From positions 1 to 64,000 of the forward strand of contig JALWPK010000137.1 in the NCBI GenBank assembly GCA_026995045.1: 64,000 nucleotides of DNA, given 5' to 3'. The stretch comes from Gammaproteobacteria bacterium. GTDB lineage: Bacteria > Pseudomonadota > Gammaproteobacteria > SZUA-229. Positions within the stretch are counted from its first letter, which is position 1; every line of letters begins with the position of its first letter. Below the pieces are notes generated by a model that did not search any database, was not told the DNA's origin, and saw only the letters and a list, made by a program, of their open reading frames with translations. This document shows positions 9,643 to 19,999 of the stretch, piece after piece. The translations under genes and the position numbers were made by a program.

Positions 9643-11209
9643 CCACCCCCTTCATAATTACACGCAATGAAAACCCGCCATTGCTTCTGCGATCGCGATC
9701 CGGCTTGATGCCACTTTCGGCGGTAAATTTTTTCTCTGAGCGCACTTCAACCGGCATCTTGATGGCTTCCGCCTGCTCAATTCGCTCATCATCCATCAAG
9801 GCGTCGATAATATCCTGTATTCTGTCTACCGACGCGCTGTAATTGTCAGCCGAAATCGCCAACCGGCCTTCAATCACGGCCACATGCCTGAGCCGGTCTT
9901 TTGATATGACATCAGGTTCGGACACGAGCGGCTGTTTTTTTCCTTTTACCTCACTCACCTGTTCCGGTTGCCAGCTGATACTGTCAATCGTGATATCTTC
10001 AAGCTTCGCCCTGTCGATAATTCGGCTGAACGCTATCATCAGATCCAGCGGTGACACCTTACTGTGCTGCCGGATCTGTCTCGCCAGATCCACAGCCGAA
10101 TTCATTACGCTGGCATTGGCAAAAACTTCTTCATAGGCTTCAAACTTGTTTTTATAGACCTGACGATATTCCTTTTCCTGCTCAACCAGCAGCTCGCTTG
10201 CCTTGTTGTGCTCAATCGCATCGGAAATGTAGGATTCGGTCAGCAGCAAGCCTGTAACCAACAAGGCGATTGACGCCGCGTACAGACCACCCGCCAGCAA
10301 TGTATAAAAATAACGGTTTTTTTCATGACGCTTTCCGTAGTGGCCACCTACCTGCATCAGGTTGAGACAGGCCCAGGCAAATAATCCATCGGCAAACTTG
10401 CTGTTGTAACCCTTGAAACCGGATTTTTCCTCCAGCTCACGGATACGGTGTATGCTTACCTGCTCGCGGTCTGTTGACGTGAACATTGCCCGAATCGAGT
10501 CGATTTGTTCATCCGCCGCCAGAATATGCACATGCAGCACTTCATCGCCCCGAATCAAATCCTGGCTGCGCAGAAAATTGATGGTGCGCTCGACTTCAGG
10601 CTTGGCGTATTCTCCCAGTCTGCTGATATCACTGGCGTCAAGATTAATCACCGATTGCCGCGAGGTAATCATCTTGCCATCACGGAAAAAGGTTTGCCGC
10701 AGGTTGCTGTTCACCTGCTGGCTGACTAGCAGAACCGGCCCTTTTTTTGCCCCCAGCATCGGCAGAATCTGTTTGCTCACCAGCGGCAGGGTCCAGATGC
10801 CGGAAAGCGGCACATCGCATTTTTCTATGATATCCAGCCACGGCTGTATCAAATCCGGATTGGTGATGGCGCCCAGCAATACGCGGTTATCCTTGCGGCC
10901 GTGTTTGTCCCGCGCAATGATTTCGCTGTAGGTAAACTGCCTGCTTGCGCGGTAATAGCGGTCGATCATACGCTCAATTACCGCCGCGCGATCCTTGCCG
11001 TATACATGAGGCGCGGACTCAATGCGAAAGTCTTCTTCAATGACATCGACCAGCAGCTTGGTGGCGATTTTCGCCGAGCTTTGAAGGTATTGCTCAAATT
11101 TGGCGTAACCGTCACTATCCGGCTCGAATGAGCAGGCGCCGGAAAACTGCTTGCCACTCCAGTGCAGAATGCTCATTCGGTGGCCGGTAAAATAGAATAT
11201 TCGCTTCAT
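9632..11209 (-). CDS. MshI-like protein (PilM/PilN-type)
   Basis: 525 aa with actin-like N-half and C-terminal TM plus PilN-like region; operon position before the mshG-like gene. Confidence 0.6.
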   Translation of the reverse strand: MKRIFYFTGHRMSILHWSGKQFSGACSFEPDSDGYAKFEQYLQSSAKIATKLLVDVIEEDFRIESAPHVYGKDRAAVIERMIDRYYRASRQFTYSEIIARDKHGRKDNRVLLGAITNPDLIQPWLDIIEKCDVPLSGIWTLPLVSKQILPMLGAKKGPVLLVSQQVNSNLRQTFFRDGKMITSRQSVINLDASDISRLGEYAKPEVERTINFLRSQDLIRGDEVLHVHILAADEQIDSIRAMFTSTDREQVSIHRIRELEEKSGFKGYNSKFADGLFAWACLNLMQVGGHYGKRHEKNRYFYTLLAGGLYAASIALLVTGLLLTESYISDAIEHNKASELLVEQEKEYRQVYKNKFEAYEEVFANASVMNSAVDLARQIRQHSKVSPLDLMIAFSRIIDRAKLEDITIDSISWQPEQVSEVKGKKQPLVSEPDVISKDRLRHVAVIEGRLAISADNYSASVDRIQDIIDALMDDERIEQAEAIKMPVEVRSEKKFTAESGIKPDRDRRSNGGFSLRVIMKGVDDA

Positions 11210-12414
11210 AGTTTTACACTGGATACGGCGTCATAAACCGGGCCAAGGACAGACAGCATAATCCACATCATGATTCCACCCAGCAACAAGGTCAACGCCG
11301 GCATCATCGCTGGCTCCAGCTTGTCGATGGATTCCCGTACTTCGCGGTTATAAAAATAGCTGACATTCAACAGCGCTTCGTCCATCGCGCCGGTATCCTC
11401 GCCAATCTTGAGCATGCGCACGATCATTGACGGGAACACACCGATACTCTCAAAACTTTTGCTGATCAACGTGCCCTCTGCTATTTGCCCTCTTGCATTG
11501 CTAATGGCTTCTGACAGCACCACGTTGTCCACCATACTCTCCGATATTTTCAGCGCATCCAGCACGGTGATGCCGGAGCTGTACATCATGGCGAAATAAT
11601 TCGCAAACCGCGCCAGTTTGATTTTGCTGTTAAGCGGACCGAACAGCCAGATTTTCAGCTTGACGCCATCGAGGGCATAACGCACCATGTGACTGTGCCG
11701 GTTGAGATAGGACAGGACAAACCACGCCAACACCGGCAGACCAAAAATCAGGTACCAGTATTCAATAAAAGCGTCGGAAACACTCATCAATATGCGGGTA
11801 TGCAACGGTATTTCCGAACCGATATTTTTTATGAACGGCAATAACTGCGGCATCAGGTACATCATCAAAAAGCTGACCACGCCCAGCACAACTACCGTAA
11901 CAATGGCCGGATAAATCATGATTTTTTTGGTGTGCGACGCCAGCTCATCCTGCCAGCGCAAGGTGTCGGCCAGGTCGTGCAATACCTCAGACAGGCGGCC
12001 GGTTTCCTCGCCCACTTTTACCAGCGTTACATACACCTTGTCGAAAATCTGTGGATGCTCGGCCAGCGCAAGCGAAAAGGTTTTGCCGCCTTCGATATCA
12101 TCGATAATGGTTTGCAGCACATCGGTGAAGTGACTGTAATCGAGGCTGTCGCGGATATCTTTCAGGCTGTCTATCAGCGGCACGCCGGACTTGATCAGCT
12201 GCTCAATGTGAAAAGTAAAATTAATCAGTTCACGACGCGATATTTTCTTGCGCCGCAACAATGAGCGCGACGCCTGCACCTGCTCCTTGTAACTCAGCAG
12301 ATCAAAGCCCATGGTTGTCAGGCGCTTTTCCAGCTCCATCGGATTGCTGGCGATCATGGTGTCGGTTCGAATCTTGCCGTTGGCGTCTATGGTGCGGAAA
12401 CGATAATCGGGCAT
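11206..12414 (-). CDS. mshG: Inner membrane platform protein MshG (GspF family)
   Basis: GspF features: LINFTFHIEQLIKSGVPL..., SGITVLDALKISESM..., GEDTGAMDEALLNVSYFYNREV. Confidence 0.85.
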   Translation of the reverse strand: MPDYRFRTIDANGKIRTDTMIASNPMELEKRLTTMGFDLLSYKEQVQASRSLLRRKKISRRELINFTFHIEQLIKSGVPLIDSLKDIRDSLDYSHFTDVLQTIIDDIEGGKTFSLALAEHPQIFDKVYVTLVKVGEETGRLSEVLHDLADTLRWQDELASHTKKIMIYPAIVTVVVLGVVSFLMMYLMPQLLPFIKNIGSEIPLHTRILMSVSDAFIEYWYLIFGLPVLAWFVLSYLNRHSHMVRYALDGVKLKIWLFGPLNSKIKLARFANYFAMMYSSGITVLDALKISESMVDNVVLSEAISNARGQIAEGTLISKSFESIGVFPSMIVRMLKIGEDTGAMDEALLNVSYFYNREVRESIDKLEPAMMPALTLLLGGIMMWIMLSVLGPVYDAVSSVKL

Positions 12415-12416
12415 GA

Positions 12417-14129
12417 CTACAACCTCTGCGTCAAATCGATGACGCGCGACACTTCCTGCAATGAGGTGTCGCCTTCCAGCACGCGCCGCACGGCATCATC
12501 CGCCAGGGTTTTGTAACCACTTGACTTGGCGCAGTTGCGCAACTCGCCCAGGGTGGCGCGTTTGGCTATCAGTTCATCCAGTTCGCTGTCGATTCGCAAG
12601 GCTTCCACCACGGCGACCCGTCCCTTGTAGCCGGTGTTGTCGCAATGCGGGCAGCCGCCCGGCTCATAGATGGTGAGCGGCTCCTTGACATATTCCACAC
12701 CCAGCAGCTTGCTTTCAATTTCGTTGGCCTGCGTCGGTTTTTTGCAATGCGGACACAGCAGGCGCACCAACCGCTGGCTGATAATGCCGATAATGTTGCC
12801 GGTCATGATATCCGGCAGCACACCGATGTCCAGCAACCGGGGGATCGCACCGATGGCCGAGTTGGTGTGCAGTGTCGACAACACCTGATGGCCGGTCATG
12901 GCGGCGCGGAACGCCATGTCCGCCGTGTCTTCATCGCGGATCTCGCCGACCAGAATGATGTCCGGGTCCTGACGCATCATCGAGCGAATGCCGTTGGCGA
13001 AATCCATGCGCGCCACTTCGTTCACCGAGGTCTGGCGAATCATGTCCATCGGGTATTCCACCGGGTCTTCCAGCGTCATGATATTGACCTGCTCGGACTT
13101 CACATAATTGAGCATGGAATACAGCGTGGTGGTCTTGCCGCTGCCTGTCGGCCCGGTGACCAGAATAATGCCTTCCGGCCGCGCCATCATCAGTTTCAGG
13201 CTTTCCAGGGTTTCGTCGTGCACACCCAGTTTTTCCAGCGGCACAATGCCCTTTGCGCGATCCAGCACACGCAGCACGATGTTTTCACCGTGCGTGGTCG
13301 GCTGCGCCGACACACGAAAATCCACCCGATGGCCCTGCACCTGCAAACTCAAACGGCCATCCTGCGGGATGCGGGTTTCAGCGATATTCATGTTCGACAT
13401 CACTTTCAGACGCACCACAATGGCTGACCAGTAATCCTTGTGCAGGCTGCGAATCTGTCTGAGTACGCCGTCAATGCGATAGCGCAGGCGCAAAAAGCCT
13501 TCTTCCGGTTCGAAATGAATGTCCGACGCTTCGCGTTTTACCGCATCCGCCAGCACCGCGTCCACCAGCCGCACCAGCGGCTGACTGTATTCATCATCTA
13601 TCGCATTGAGGCTCTGGTAATCAATCTCGCCGGTTTCGATTTCGTGCAGAATGCCATCCACCGACAGTTCGTAACCGTAAAAACGGTCAATCGCCTGTTT
13701 GATTTCACTCTCACCCGCCATCAGCGCGGTGAGTTCGATCTTGCGGCCTACAATGGCGTGAATGCGATCCAGCGCCATCAGATCTGAGGCGTTTTTCATC
13801 GCAATCTGCAGATGCTGTGTTTCCGGATTGAAGGTCACCGGCACCACGGTATGCCGCTCGGCCATTTCCTTGCTGATCAGGTTCAGCGCTTCCTGATCCG
13901 GCACCACATTGTTCAGATCGACACTGCTCAGCCCCAGCACCTTGCTGAGCACATCACGCATCACGGACTCGGAAACAAAGCCCAGTTCGACCAGCACCTC
14001 GCCGAGCATCTTGCCGCTTTTCTTCTGCTCGGTCAGGCCAATATCAATCTGATCCTGGGTGGCGAGGCCGGCGGAGACCAGCTCTTCTCCCAGTCGGGTT
14101 TTTTTACGGATATGCGCCGGCGCGTTCAT
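12417..14129 (-). CDS. mshE: Assembly ATPase MshE (GspE/PilB family)
   Basis: Walker A GPTGSGKTTTLYSML, Asp/His boxes, CPHC...CPHC zinc motif, N-terminal MshEN-like domain. Confidence 0.9.
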   Translation of the reverse strand: MNAPAHIRKKTRLGEELVSAGLATQDQIDIGLTEQKKSGKMLGEVLVELGFVSESVMRDVLSKVLGLSSVDLNNVVPDQEALNLISKEMAERHTVVPVTFNPETQHLQIAMKNASDLMALDRIHAIVGRKIELTALMAGESEIKQAIDRFYGYELSVDGILHEIETGEIDYQSLNAIDDEYSQPLVRLVDAVLADAVKREASDIHFEPEEGFLRLRYRIDGVLRQIRSLHKDYWSAIVVRLKVMSNMNIAETRIPQDGRLSLQVQGHRVDFRVSAQPTTHGENIVLRVLDRAKGIVPLEKLGVHDETLESLKLMMARPEGIILVTGPTGSGKTTTLYSMLNYVKSEQVNIMTLEDPVEYPMDMIRQTSVNEVARMDFANGIRSMMRQDPDIILVGEIRDEDTADMAFRAAMTGHQVLSTLHTNSAIGAIPRLLDIGVLPDIMTGNIIGIISQRLVRLLCPHCKKPTQANEIESKLLGVEYVKEPLTIYEPGGCPHCDNTGYKGRVAVVEALRIDSELDELIAKRATLGELRNCAKSSGYKTLADDAVRRVLEGDTSLQEVSRVIDLTQRL

Positions 14130-15391
14130 GGCTGTCGCTCCAGGGACTGCAAACGCAGTTTTACCGCATCGGTGGAAAAACTGTGGTTCTGGCTGCGCGC
14201 CAATTCCAGGCTGCGGCGATAAAATCGCGCCGCCTGACCGGGCTTGCCTATCCGGTCTAGGCTGACAGCCAGGTTAAAGGCGTAATCCGGATTGCCGTCA
14301 TCCGCCATCCACGCATTGAAATAATAGGATTGCGCCTGCGGCCATTTTTTTTGTTGCGCGCTGATATTACCTAACGCAAAGTTGACCGGCGCGGAATCCG
14401 GCTGCTGCTTCAGCAGCATCTTGAGCCGCGATTCGCTCAGTTCACTGAACTGCTGGCCGTGATGGCTGTCCTGCGATACCGTAGCCTGTTTCAGGTTGGC
14501 CAGCGCGGCAACCGCAATCGGGTCACGCGGATTCAGCTTCAGCAATTTGGCATAATACGACTTTGCCTCGTCTATCCGGTTCTGTTTCATGGCGATAGCC
14601 GCCATGCCGAGCAGCGCATCGCGGTTTTCCGGCTCACGTTGCAATACCGCGCGGTAGGATGTCGATGCGGCGCCATAGTCAGCGCGGTTATAGGCCCGCC
14701 AGCCCTGCTGCAGCATATCGGCTACCGGGTCGACCTTTGTCGTGCGCACAAACTGTGGCTTGGCTGTCTTCGACTTTGTTGGCTTGCCGGTGTTTTTCCT
14801 GCTGGCTGCCGCCGCCACAGCTGGCGCGGACGGCTTTGCCGTCGCCGGTTTATGCGTCGCCTCCTGCTTTGCAGGCGTGTTGTCTGTCAGATCCGCAATC
14901 AATTCGGGGCGTTTTTTCTTGATAACTTCAGCATTTACTTTTTGAATCGTGATACGATGCTTGCGCTCGAGCGACTCGATGTCCTTGACCATGTTGTCAT
15001 AAAAATAATAGCCGCCAAGCAGCAGGATAAAAACAGACACTGCGGCAACCGCGCCCCACACCATTTGTTGCTTGCGGCGGTGTTCGCGGTTGGTTTTATA
15101 CACCAGCATCTGCAAGGCTTCATCGGATACGGTTGAGGTTGTGGTGCGCGCCTGCACCGGCTCCAGCATCAACTTACCTGCTTTCGAGTCCCGCGCTTTG
15201 GCGCCAGCCTTGTCCGGCTGCGCCGCTCCGGTCGCATCCGTCGCGGAGTCTTCATCCAGCGTCAGTTGCAACTCATCGTCGCTTTGCTCCGCTGTATGCT
15301 GCACGCGACCGCTATCGTCAGCCTCACCTTGCGATGACGCATTTTGCTTGTCTTTTGCGGCTTTTTTGAGGGCGTCCAGTAACAGGCTCAT
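14126..15391 (-). CDS. MshN-like TPR pilus biogenesis protein
   Basis: MSLLLDALKKAAKDKQ N-terminus, single TM, TPR repeats (YNRADYGAASTSYRAVLQREPENRDALLGMAAIA). Confidence 0.75.
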   Translation of the reverse strand: MSLLLDALKKAAKDKQNASSQGEADDSGRVQHTAEQSDDELQLTLDEDSATDATGAAQPDKAGAKARDSKAGKLMLEPVQARTTTSTVSDEALQMLVYKTNREHRRKQQMVWGAVAAVSVFILLLGGYYFYDNMVKDIESLERKHRITIQKVNAEVIKKKRPELIADLTDNTPAKQEATHKPATAKPSAPAVAAAASRKNTGKPTKSKTAKPQFVRTTKVDPVADMLQQGWRAYNRADYGAASTSYRAVLQREPENRDALLGMAAIAMKQNRIDEAKSYYAKLLKLNPRDPIAVAALANLKQATVSQDSHHGQQFSELSESRLKMLLKQQPDSAPVNFALGNISAQQKKWPQAQSYYFNAWMADDGNPDYAFNLAVSLDRIGKPGQAARFYRRSLELARSQNHSFSTDAVKLRLQSLERQP

Positions 15392-15411
15392 GATGCTGTC
15401 AGCTCTGCGTG

Positions 15412-17031
15412 TTATTGCGGCCTGATATCATCAAGCAGGTACTGGCTGTATTCGGACAAATCACCGGTGAGACTGGCGTCATGCGTGACCACCGGGCGGA
15501 TGAAGATAACCAGCTCGGATTTCACATATTCATCATCCGTATAGGAAAACAGCCCGCCCAGAAACGGAATGCTGGACAATAACGGCACGCCGGTTTGCTT
15601 CTTGTTGATCTGATCCTGCATCAGGCCGCCGATGACCGCGGTGTCGCCATTGTTGATTTTCAGCATGGACTCGATTTCTCGCACCTGGATAACCGGCACT
15701 TCGGATGTGACGCGCGCTTTGGCCAGCTCCGGGTTGGGATCCTGCACGCGATCCACTATCCGGGAGATGGTCGGGCGCACATTCATGGTGACCACATCGT
15801 TTTCATCGATGTAAGGTGTAACGGACATGACAAAACCGATGGGTACGGTGTTCACCTCGGTATCCACCACCGCCAGCGCCACCGCATTGCCGGTGTTGTT
15901 CACTCCCTGCGACACCTCGACTTCCGTGGTGAAATACACTGCGTTGTCAACCACCTTGAGCATTGCAGTCTGGTTGTTCAGCGCCATCACTTTGGGGCTG
16001 GACAGCACTTTCACATCACCGAAGGTTTCCAGCGCGCGCAAGGTCGCGTTCAACGGGTTGCTGCCCAGCGTGTCGCTCAAGGTCAGCGAGAAAAACGGCG
16101 TATTGCCCAGGTTGCCGCCCAGCAGATTCTGGTTGAATGTCTGATCGCCGCCACCGGTGACCAGCGACCAGTCAATGCCCGCCTGATAGCGGTCGCTGAG
16201 CGTCACTTCAGCAATGGTTGCTTCAATCAGCACCTGGCGTTGCGCGCTGTTGATAACGCGGTCGAAAAACGCCTGTATCTGCTTGTGCTGGCGCGATGTC
16301 GCCCTGACCGCCAACACCCCGCTTTCGCGGTTAACAATGATATTGCCGCCGGTTTCAATCTCATCACCCTTGCCGGCTTTGAAATCCTCGCCAATGATGG
16401 CGGCGATATTGTTCGCCAGTGTTTTCCAGAACTGGTTATTGGATCTGTTTTCAACCTGCGAGCTGGAATTGTTTCCACCCCGGCTGCCGCCGCCACGGCT
16501 CTTGGCGCCTTTCCCGGCGGCGCCGCCGGTCGAACTGATTTCCGTCGATACCGTCACCTTGCCCGTGCTCAGGCGCGACATGTTCAGATACGGCACGTTA
16601 TACATTTCCAGATAAGGCTTGTCGAGGCGCACGTGCAGGGTGTCGCCTTCCATGCGATAGTCAATCGGCGCCTGGCGGCTGATGCGGTCGAGCAATTTGG
16701 GCAGGGTCTGGTCGATGGCGTTCATCGTGACCACACCCTTGACGTTGTTATCCAGATCCAGATTGATTTTGGCGTCGCGCGCTATTGAAAACAGCAAGTC
16801 CCGAACCGGCACCTGGTTGACGATGACGGTGTAGGTTTCCACTTTCTCGCGCTGCTGCGGACGCGGCAGCACGGGCGCCTGTTGCACGGTTTCAGGAATC
16901 GCCGCCTTCTGTTGCTCAACGGGCGCGTGAATATGCCCGTCAGAGACTTGCGGCGGATTGCTTGCCGAACAACCGGCCAGGGCCAGCAACAGACTGACCC
17001 ACATTGCTCCATTCTTTTTACTATTTATCAT
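15412..17031 (-). CDS. mshL: Secretin MshL (pilus outer membrane channel)
   Basis: Lipoprotein signal (LALAGCSAS), secretin domain ending VPLLSSIPFLGGLFSYTDDEYVKSELVIFIRPVV. Confidence 0.88.
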   Translation of the reverse strand: MINSKKNGAMWVSLLLALAGCSASNPPQVSDGHIHAPVEQQKAAIPETVQQAPVLPRPQQREKVETYTVIVNQVPVRDLLFSIARDAKINLDLDNNVKGVVTMNAIDQTLPKLLDRISRQAPIDYRMEGDTLHVRLDKPYLEMYNVPYLNMSRLSTGKVTVSTEISSTGGAAGKGAKSRGGGSRGGNNSSSQVENRSNNQFWKTLANNIAAIIGEDFKAGKGDEIETGGNIIVNRESGVLAVRATSRQHKQIQAFFDRVINSAQRQVLIEATIAEVTLSDRYQAGIDWSLVTGGGDQTFNQNLLGGNLGNTPFFSLTLSDTLGSNPLNATLRALETFGDVKVLSSPKVMALNNQTAMLKVVDNAVYFTTEVEVSQGVNNTGNAVALAVVDTEVNTVPIGFVMSVTPYIDENDVVTMNVRPTISRIVDRVQDPNPELAKARVTSEVPVIQVREIESMLKINNGDTAVIGGLMQDQINKKQTGVPLLSSIPFLGGLFSYTDDEYVKSELVIFIRPVVTHDASLTGDLSEYSQYLLDDIRPQ

Positions 17032-17073
17032 TGTGACACCATTTGTTCACATCGCACCTGTCAGACAGACTTG

Positions 17074-18453
17074 TTATTGCAGTGACGACACCACTGAATC
17101 ATTGTTAATCACCAGATCCTTGCGCAATGCGCTGACGCGGCGCAAGTAAGGCTTGCTTGCCTGTAAATCTTCGGGGAGCTTGTTCAGGGTTGCGCGCGCC
17201 ATCTGACGGCTGTTGTACTCATCGTACAACACACTGTACATGGGGCGACCGTTTATTTTTGTTTCATAGATGTATATTTTTTCAAAAGCAAGCGTATCCG
17301 AAGCATCCCGCAAAAACTGCTCGACCGCATCGGCGTCAACCTTGCGCGCCATGAACAACTGGATGCTGTAGTGATTGTCGGGCACACGCAGCAACCAGTC
17401 TCGCGTATCCTGTAAGCGCGTCGCCAGCAGGTCATGAGGTGCTTCATTCATGCTGGCGACCGCCCTGTCAATCGGCGCGGCGTTCACAAGCTGTTTCACC
17501 TCGCCCACAGCCACCGTTGCAGGAGCAGGCGACGCCACGGCCAGTTGTTGACCGTTGCCCGGCAGCAATGTGCCCATCCACACAGCCACGCCCAGGCATA
17601 TCGAGGCGGCGGCCGCATAGGCGAAAGGCTTCCAGTTAACCGCTTTGGCGAAATCGCTGTCGATGGCGGCGGTGCGAACGTGTTTTGTTGTCACTTCGTG
17701 ACTGCCTTCGGAATAAGCCGACATCAACGCCTTGTCGGCGAGAATATTGATTCGCCGCGTCAGGCCGCCGGAAGCTTTCTTGATTGCTGTTGCGGTTTTC
17801 TGATTGAAAATATCCGGCCCCTTGTAACCGACGCAACGCAAGCGAAAGTTGAGATATTCCAGCGTATCTTCAGGCGGAAACGGCTCCAGATAAAAATTAT
17901 GCGTGATGCGCTCCTTTAACTGGCGTATATGTGGTTGCGCCAGTTTTTCATCCAGCTCCGGCTGACCGAACAGCACCATTTGCAACAATTTGCTTTCATC
18001 GGTTTCCAGATTGCTGAGCAGGCGGATTTCTTCCAGCGTTTCCACCGGCATGCTCTGCGCCTCTTCGACAAATACCACCACCGGTTTGCCTTCCGCGTGT
18101 TTCTGCAGCAGGTAATTTTGCAGCTTCTGCATCACGTCCAGCTTGCTGGTGTTGCTGTCAACATCCAGACCGAGTTCGTGCGCAATCACATGCAGAATAT
18201 TGTCTGGCGACAGGCTGGGGTTGGCGATATAGACCACATCAACCCTGTCCGCCAACCGCACTTCCAGCATGCGGCACAGCATGGTTTTGCCACTGCCAAC
18301 TTCTCCCACCACCTTGATAATGCCTTCGCCGCTGGTAATGGCGTAAGCCAGCGCGTCCAGCGCCGCGCCTCGCTTGCTGCCTTCAAAAAACAGGCTGGTG
18401 TCAGGCGTGATTTTGAACGGCGGCCGTTCGAGTCCGAAGTGTTCCAGATACAT
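17074..18453 (-). CDS. MshM/ExeA-like AAA ATPase with C-terminal SPOR-like region
   Basis: MYLEHFGLERPPFKITPD, Walker A GEVGSGKT, Walker B VVVFVEEAQ; C-terminal GRPMYSVLYDEYNSRQMARATLNKLP. Confidence 0.82.
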   Translation of the reverse strand: MYLEHFGLERPPFKITPDTSLFFEGSKRGAALDALAYAITSGEGIIKVVGEVGSGKTMLCRMLEVRLADRVDVVYIANPSLSPDNILHVIAHELGLDVDSNTSKLDVMQKLQNYLLQKHAEGKPVVVFVEEAQSMPVETLEEIRLLSNLETDESKLLQMVLFGQPELDEKLAQPHIRQLKERITHNFYLEPFPPEDTLEYLNFRLRCVGYKGPDIFNQKTATAIKKASGGLTRRINILADKALMSAYSEGSHEVTTKHVRTAAIDSDFAKAVNWKPFAYAAAASICLGVAVWMGTLLPGNGQQLAVASPAPATVAVGEVKQLVNAAPIDRAVASMNEAPHDLLATRLQDTRDWLLRVPDNHYSIQLFMARKVDADAVEQFLRDASDTLAFEKIYIYETKINGRPMYSVLYDEYNSRQMARATLNKLPEDLQASKPYLRRVSALRKDLVINNDSVVSSLQ

Positions 18454-19886
18454 TATGTTTTCCCCAGTTTTTGCACGCGGCTGTACAGCGTGGTGCGGTT
18501 GATATGCAAAGCCTCCGCCGCCCGGCTGACATTGTTATTGTTCATTTCCAGCGCGAGCTTGATGCAACGGCTTTCGATTTCTCCCAGTACTTCATCCAGA
18601 TAAAAATCATGGTTCAGCATTTTCTGCCGGATTTGTTCATCGTCTCCCAGCAACGACGCCTTCCTGGACAGGGTGCTGCTGGACAGCCGGGTTTCCAGTT
18701 CGGCTTCCAGCTGCTCGGCGGACACCACTGCGCCAGGGTACTTGGTGCCAAGACGAATCACGATATTGCGAAGTTCACGCACATTGCCGGGAAAGTCGTA
18801 ATTGCCCCACAGTTTCATGGCGTCACGGTCAAGACTGAATGGCGATACCGTGCCGGCGTATTCATCCTGAAAATGATTCAGCAAGAGATACACATCGTTG
18901 CCGCGTTCGCGCAGGGGCGGCAACACAATGTTGAGTATGCTCAGACGATGATACAGATCGGTGCGAAAACGGCCGGCTTCGACTTCATCGCCCAGATTCT
19001 TGTTGGTGGCGGCGATGATGCGCGCTCTGGATTGCAGCAATCGGGTATCGCCGACGCGGTAATACTCGCCGCTTTCCAGCACGCGCAACAGTTTTACCTG
19101 CAGACTTGCCGGCAGTTCGCCGATTTCATCCAGCAGCAGGGTGCCATTGCCGGCGTTTTTGAAAAAGCCGTCATGCGCATCAACCGCGCCGGTGAAGGCG
19201 CCCTTGCGATGGCCGAACAACTGCGACTCCAACAACTCAGGAGTAAACGCTGCGCAGTTGATGGCGAGATAAGGTTCGTTCGCGCGTTCGCTGTTTTCGT
19301 GTATGGCGCGCGCAATCATTTCCTTGCCGGTGCCGGACTCGCCCTCAATCAATACCGGGAACGGTGACTCGGCAAACTGGCGGATTTGTTTGTGCACCGT
19401 GTCCATGGCGATGCTGTCGCCTATGATATGGAAGGTATTTTTGGCGGACTTGCTGAGCTCAACCTGACGCAGGCGCGCATGATGTTGCAGCCGCGCCAGC
19501 AGCAAGGTCGGGTCGGCCGGCTTGGCGATAAAATCGACCGCGCCCAGCGTCAGCGCATGCTGGATGTTGACGTCTTCATCCTGGCCGGACAGCACCAGCG
19601 TTTTGATGGCGCTGTCTTTCGCCAGCAGATCGCCAATCAGGGCAAAGCCTTCTTCCGGCGAATGTGCTTTTGGCGGCAGGCCGAGGTCAACCAGCGCCAG
19701 CGCAGGAACTTGCTGATGCGAGGCAATCGCATCCAGCGCCGCTTGCCGGCTGTCCGCCACCATCACCTCAAAATGCTTGCGCAGTATGAAGCCCAGGCTT
19801 TCGACAATCAGCGGATCATCGTCAACCAGCAGTATCAGGTCTTTCTCGTCTGTACGTGATTCAGCCATCGCGTTTGCTTTGTTCAT
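18453..19886 (-). CDS. Sigma54-dependent response regulator, PrsR-like
   Basis: Receiver LILLVDDDPLIVES with [20 protein letters not shown], Fis-type HTH (AAEALHINRTTLYSRVQKLG). Confidence 0.8.
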   Translation of the reverse strand: MNKANAMAESRTDEKDLILLVDDDPLIVESLGFILRKHFEVMVADSRQAALDAIASHQQVPALALVDLGLPPKAHSPEEGFALIGDLLAKDSAIKTLVLSGQDEDVNIQHALTLGAVDFIAKPADPTLLLARLQHHARLRQVELSKSAKNTFHIIGDSIAMDTVHKQIRQFAESPFPVLIEGESGTGKEMIARAIHENSERANEPYLAINCAAFTPELLESQLFGHRKGAFTGAVDAHDGFFKNAGNGTLLLDEIGELPASLQVKLLRVLESGEYYRVGDTRLLQSRARIIAATNKNLGDEVEAGRFRTDLYHRLSILNIVLPPLRERGNDVYLLLNHFQDEYAGTVSPFSLDRDAMKLWGNYDFPGNVRELRNIVIRLGTKYPGAVVSAEQLEAELETRLSSSTLSRKASLLGDDEQIRQKMLNHDFYLDEVLGEIESRCIKLALEMNNNNVSRAAEALHINRTTLYSRVQKLGKT

Positions 19887-19999
19887 AACCGGTCGCTTTC
19901 ATTCGCTTTATTAACAGAGTGTATATAGCAGATGAGCGGCTATTCTTTGTCTCCGGAAGGTAAACTTAGGCGTTTTTTGTTGAAATATCGGAAGCGTCC

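Noticed and set aside
15595-16788. 397-aa plus-strand ORF opposite mshL
   Set aside because: Antisense shadow ORF with His/Gln-rich composition, while the minus frame encodes a clear secretin.
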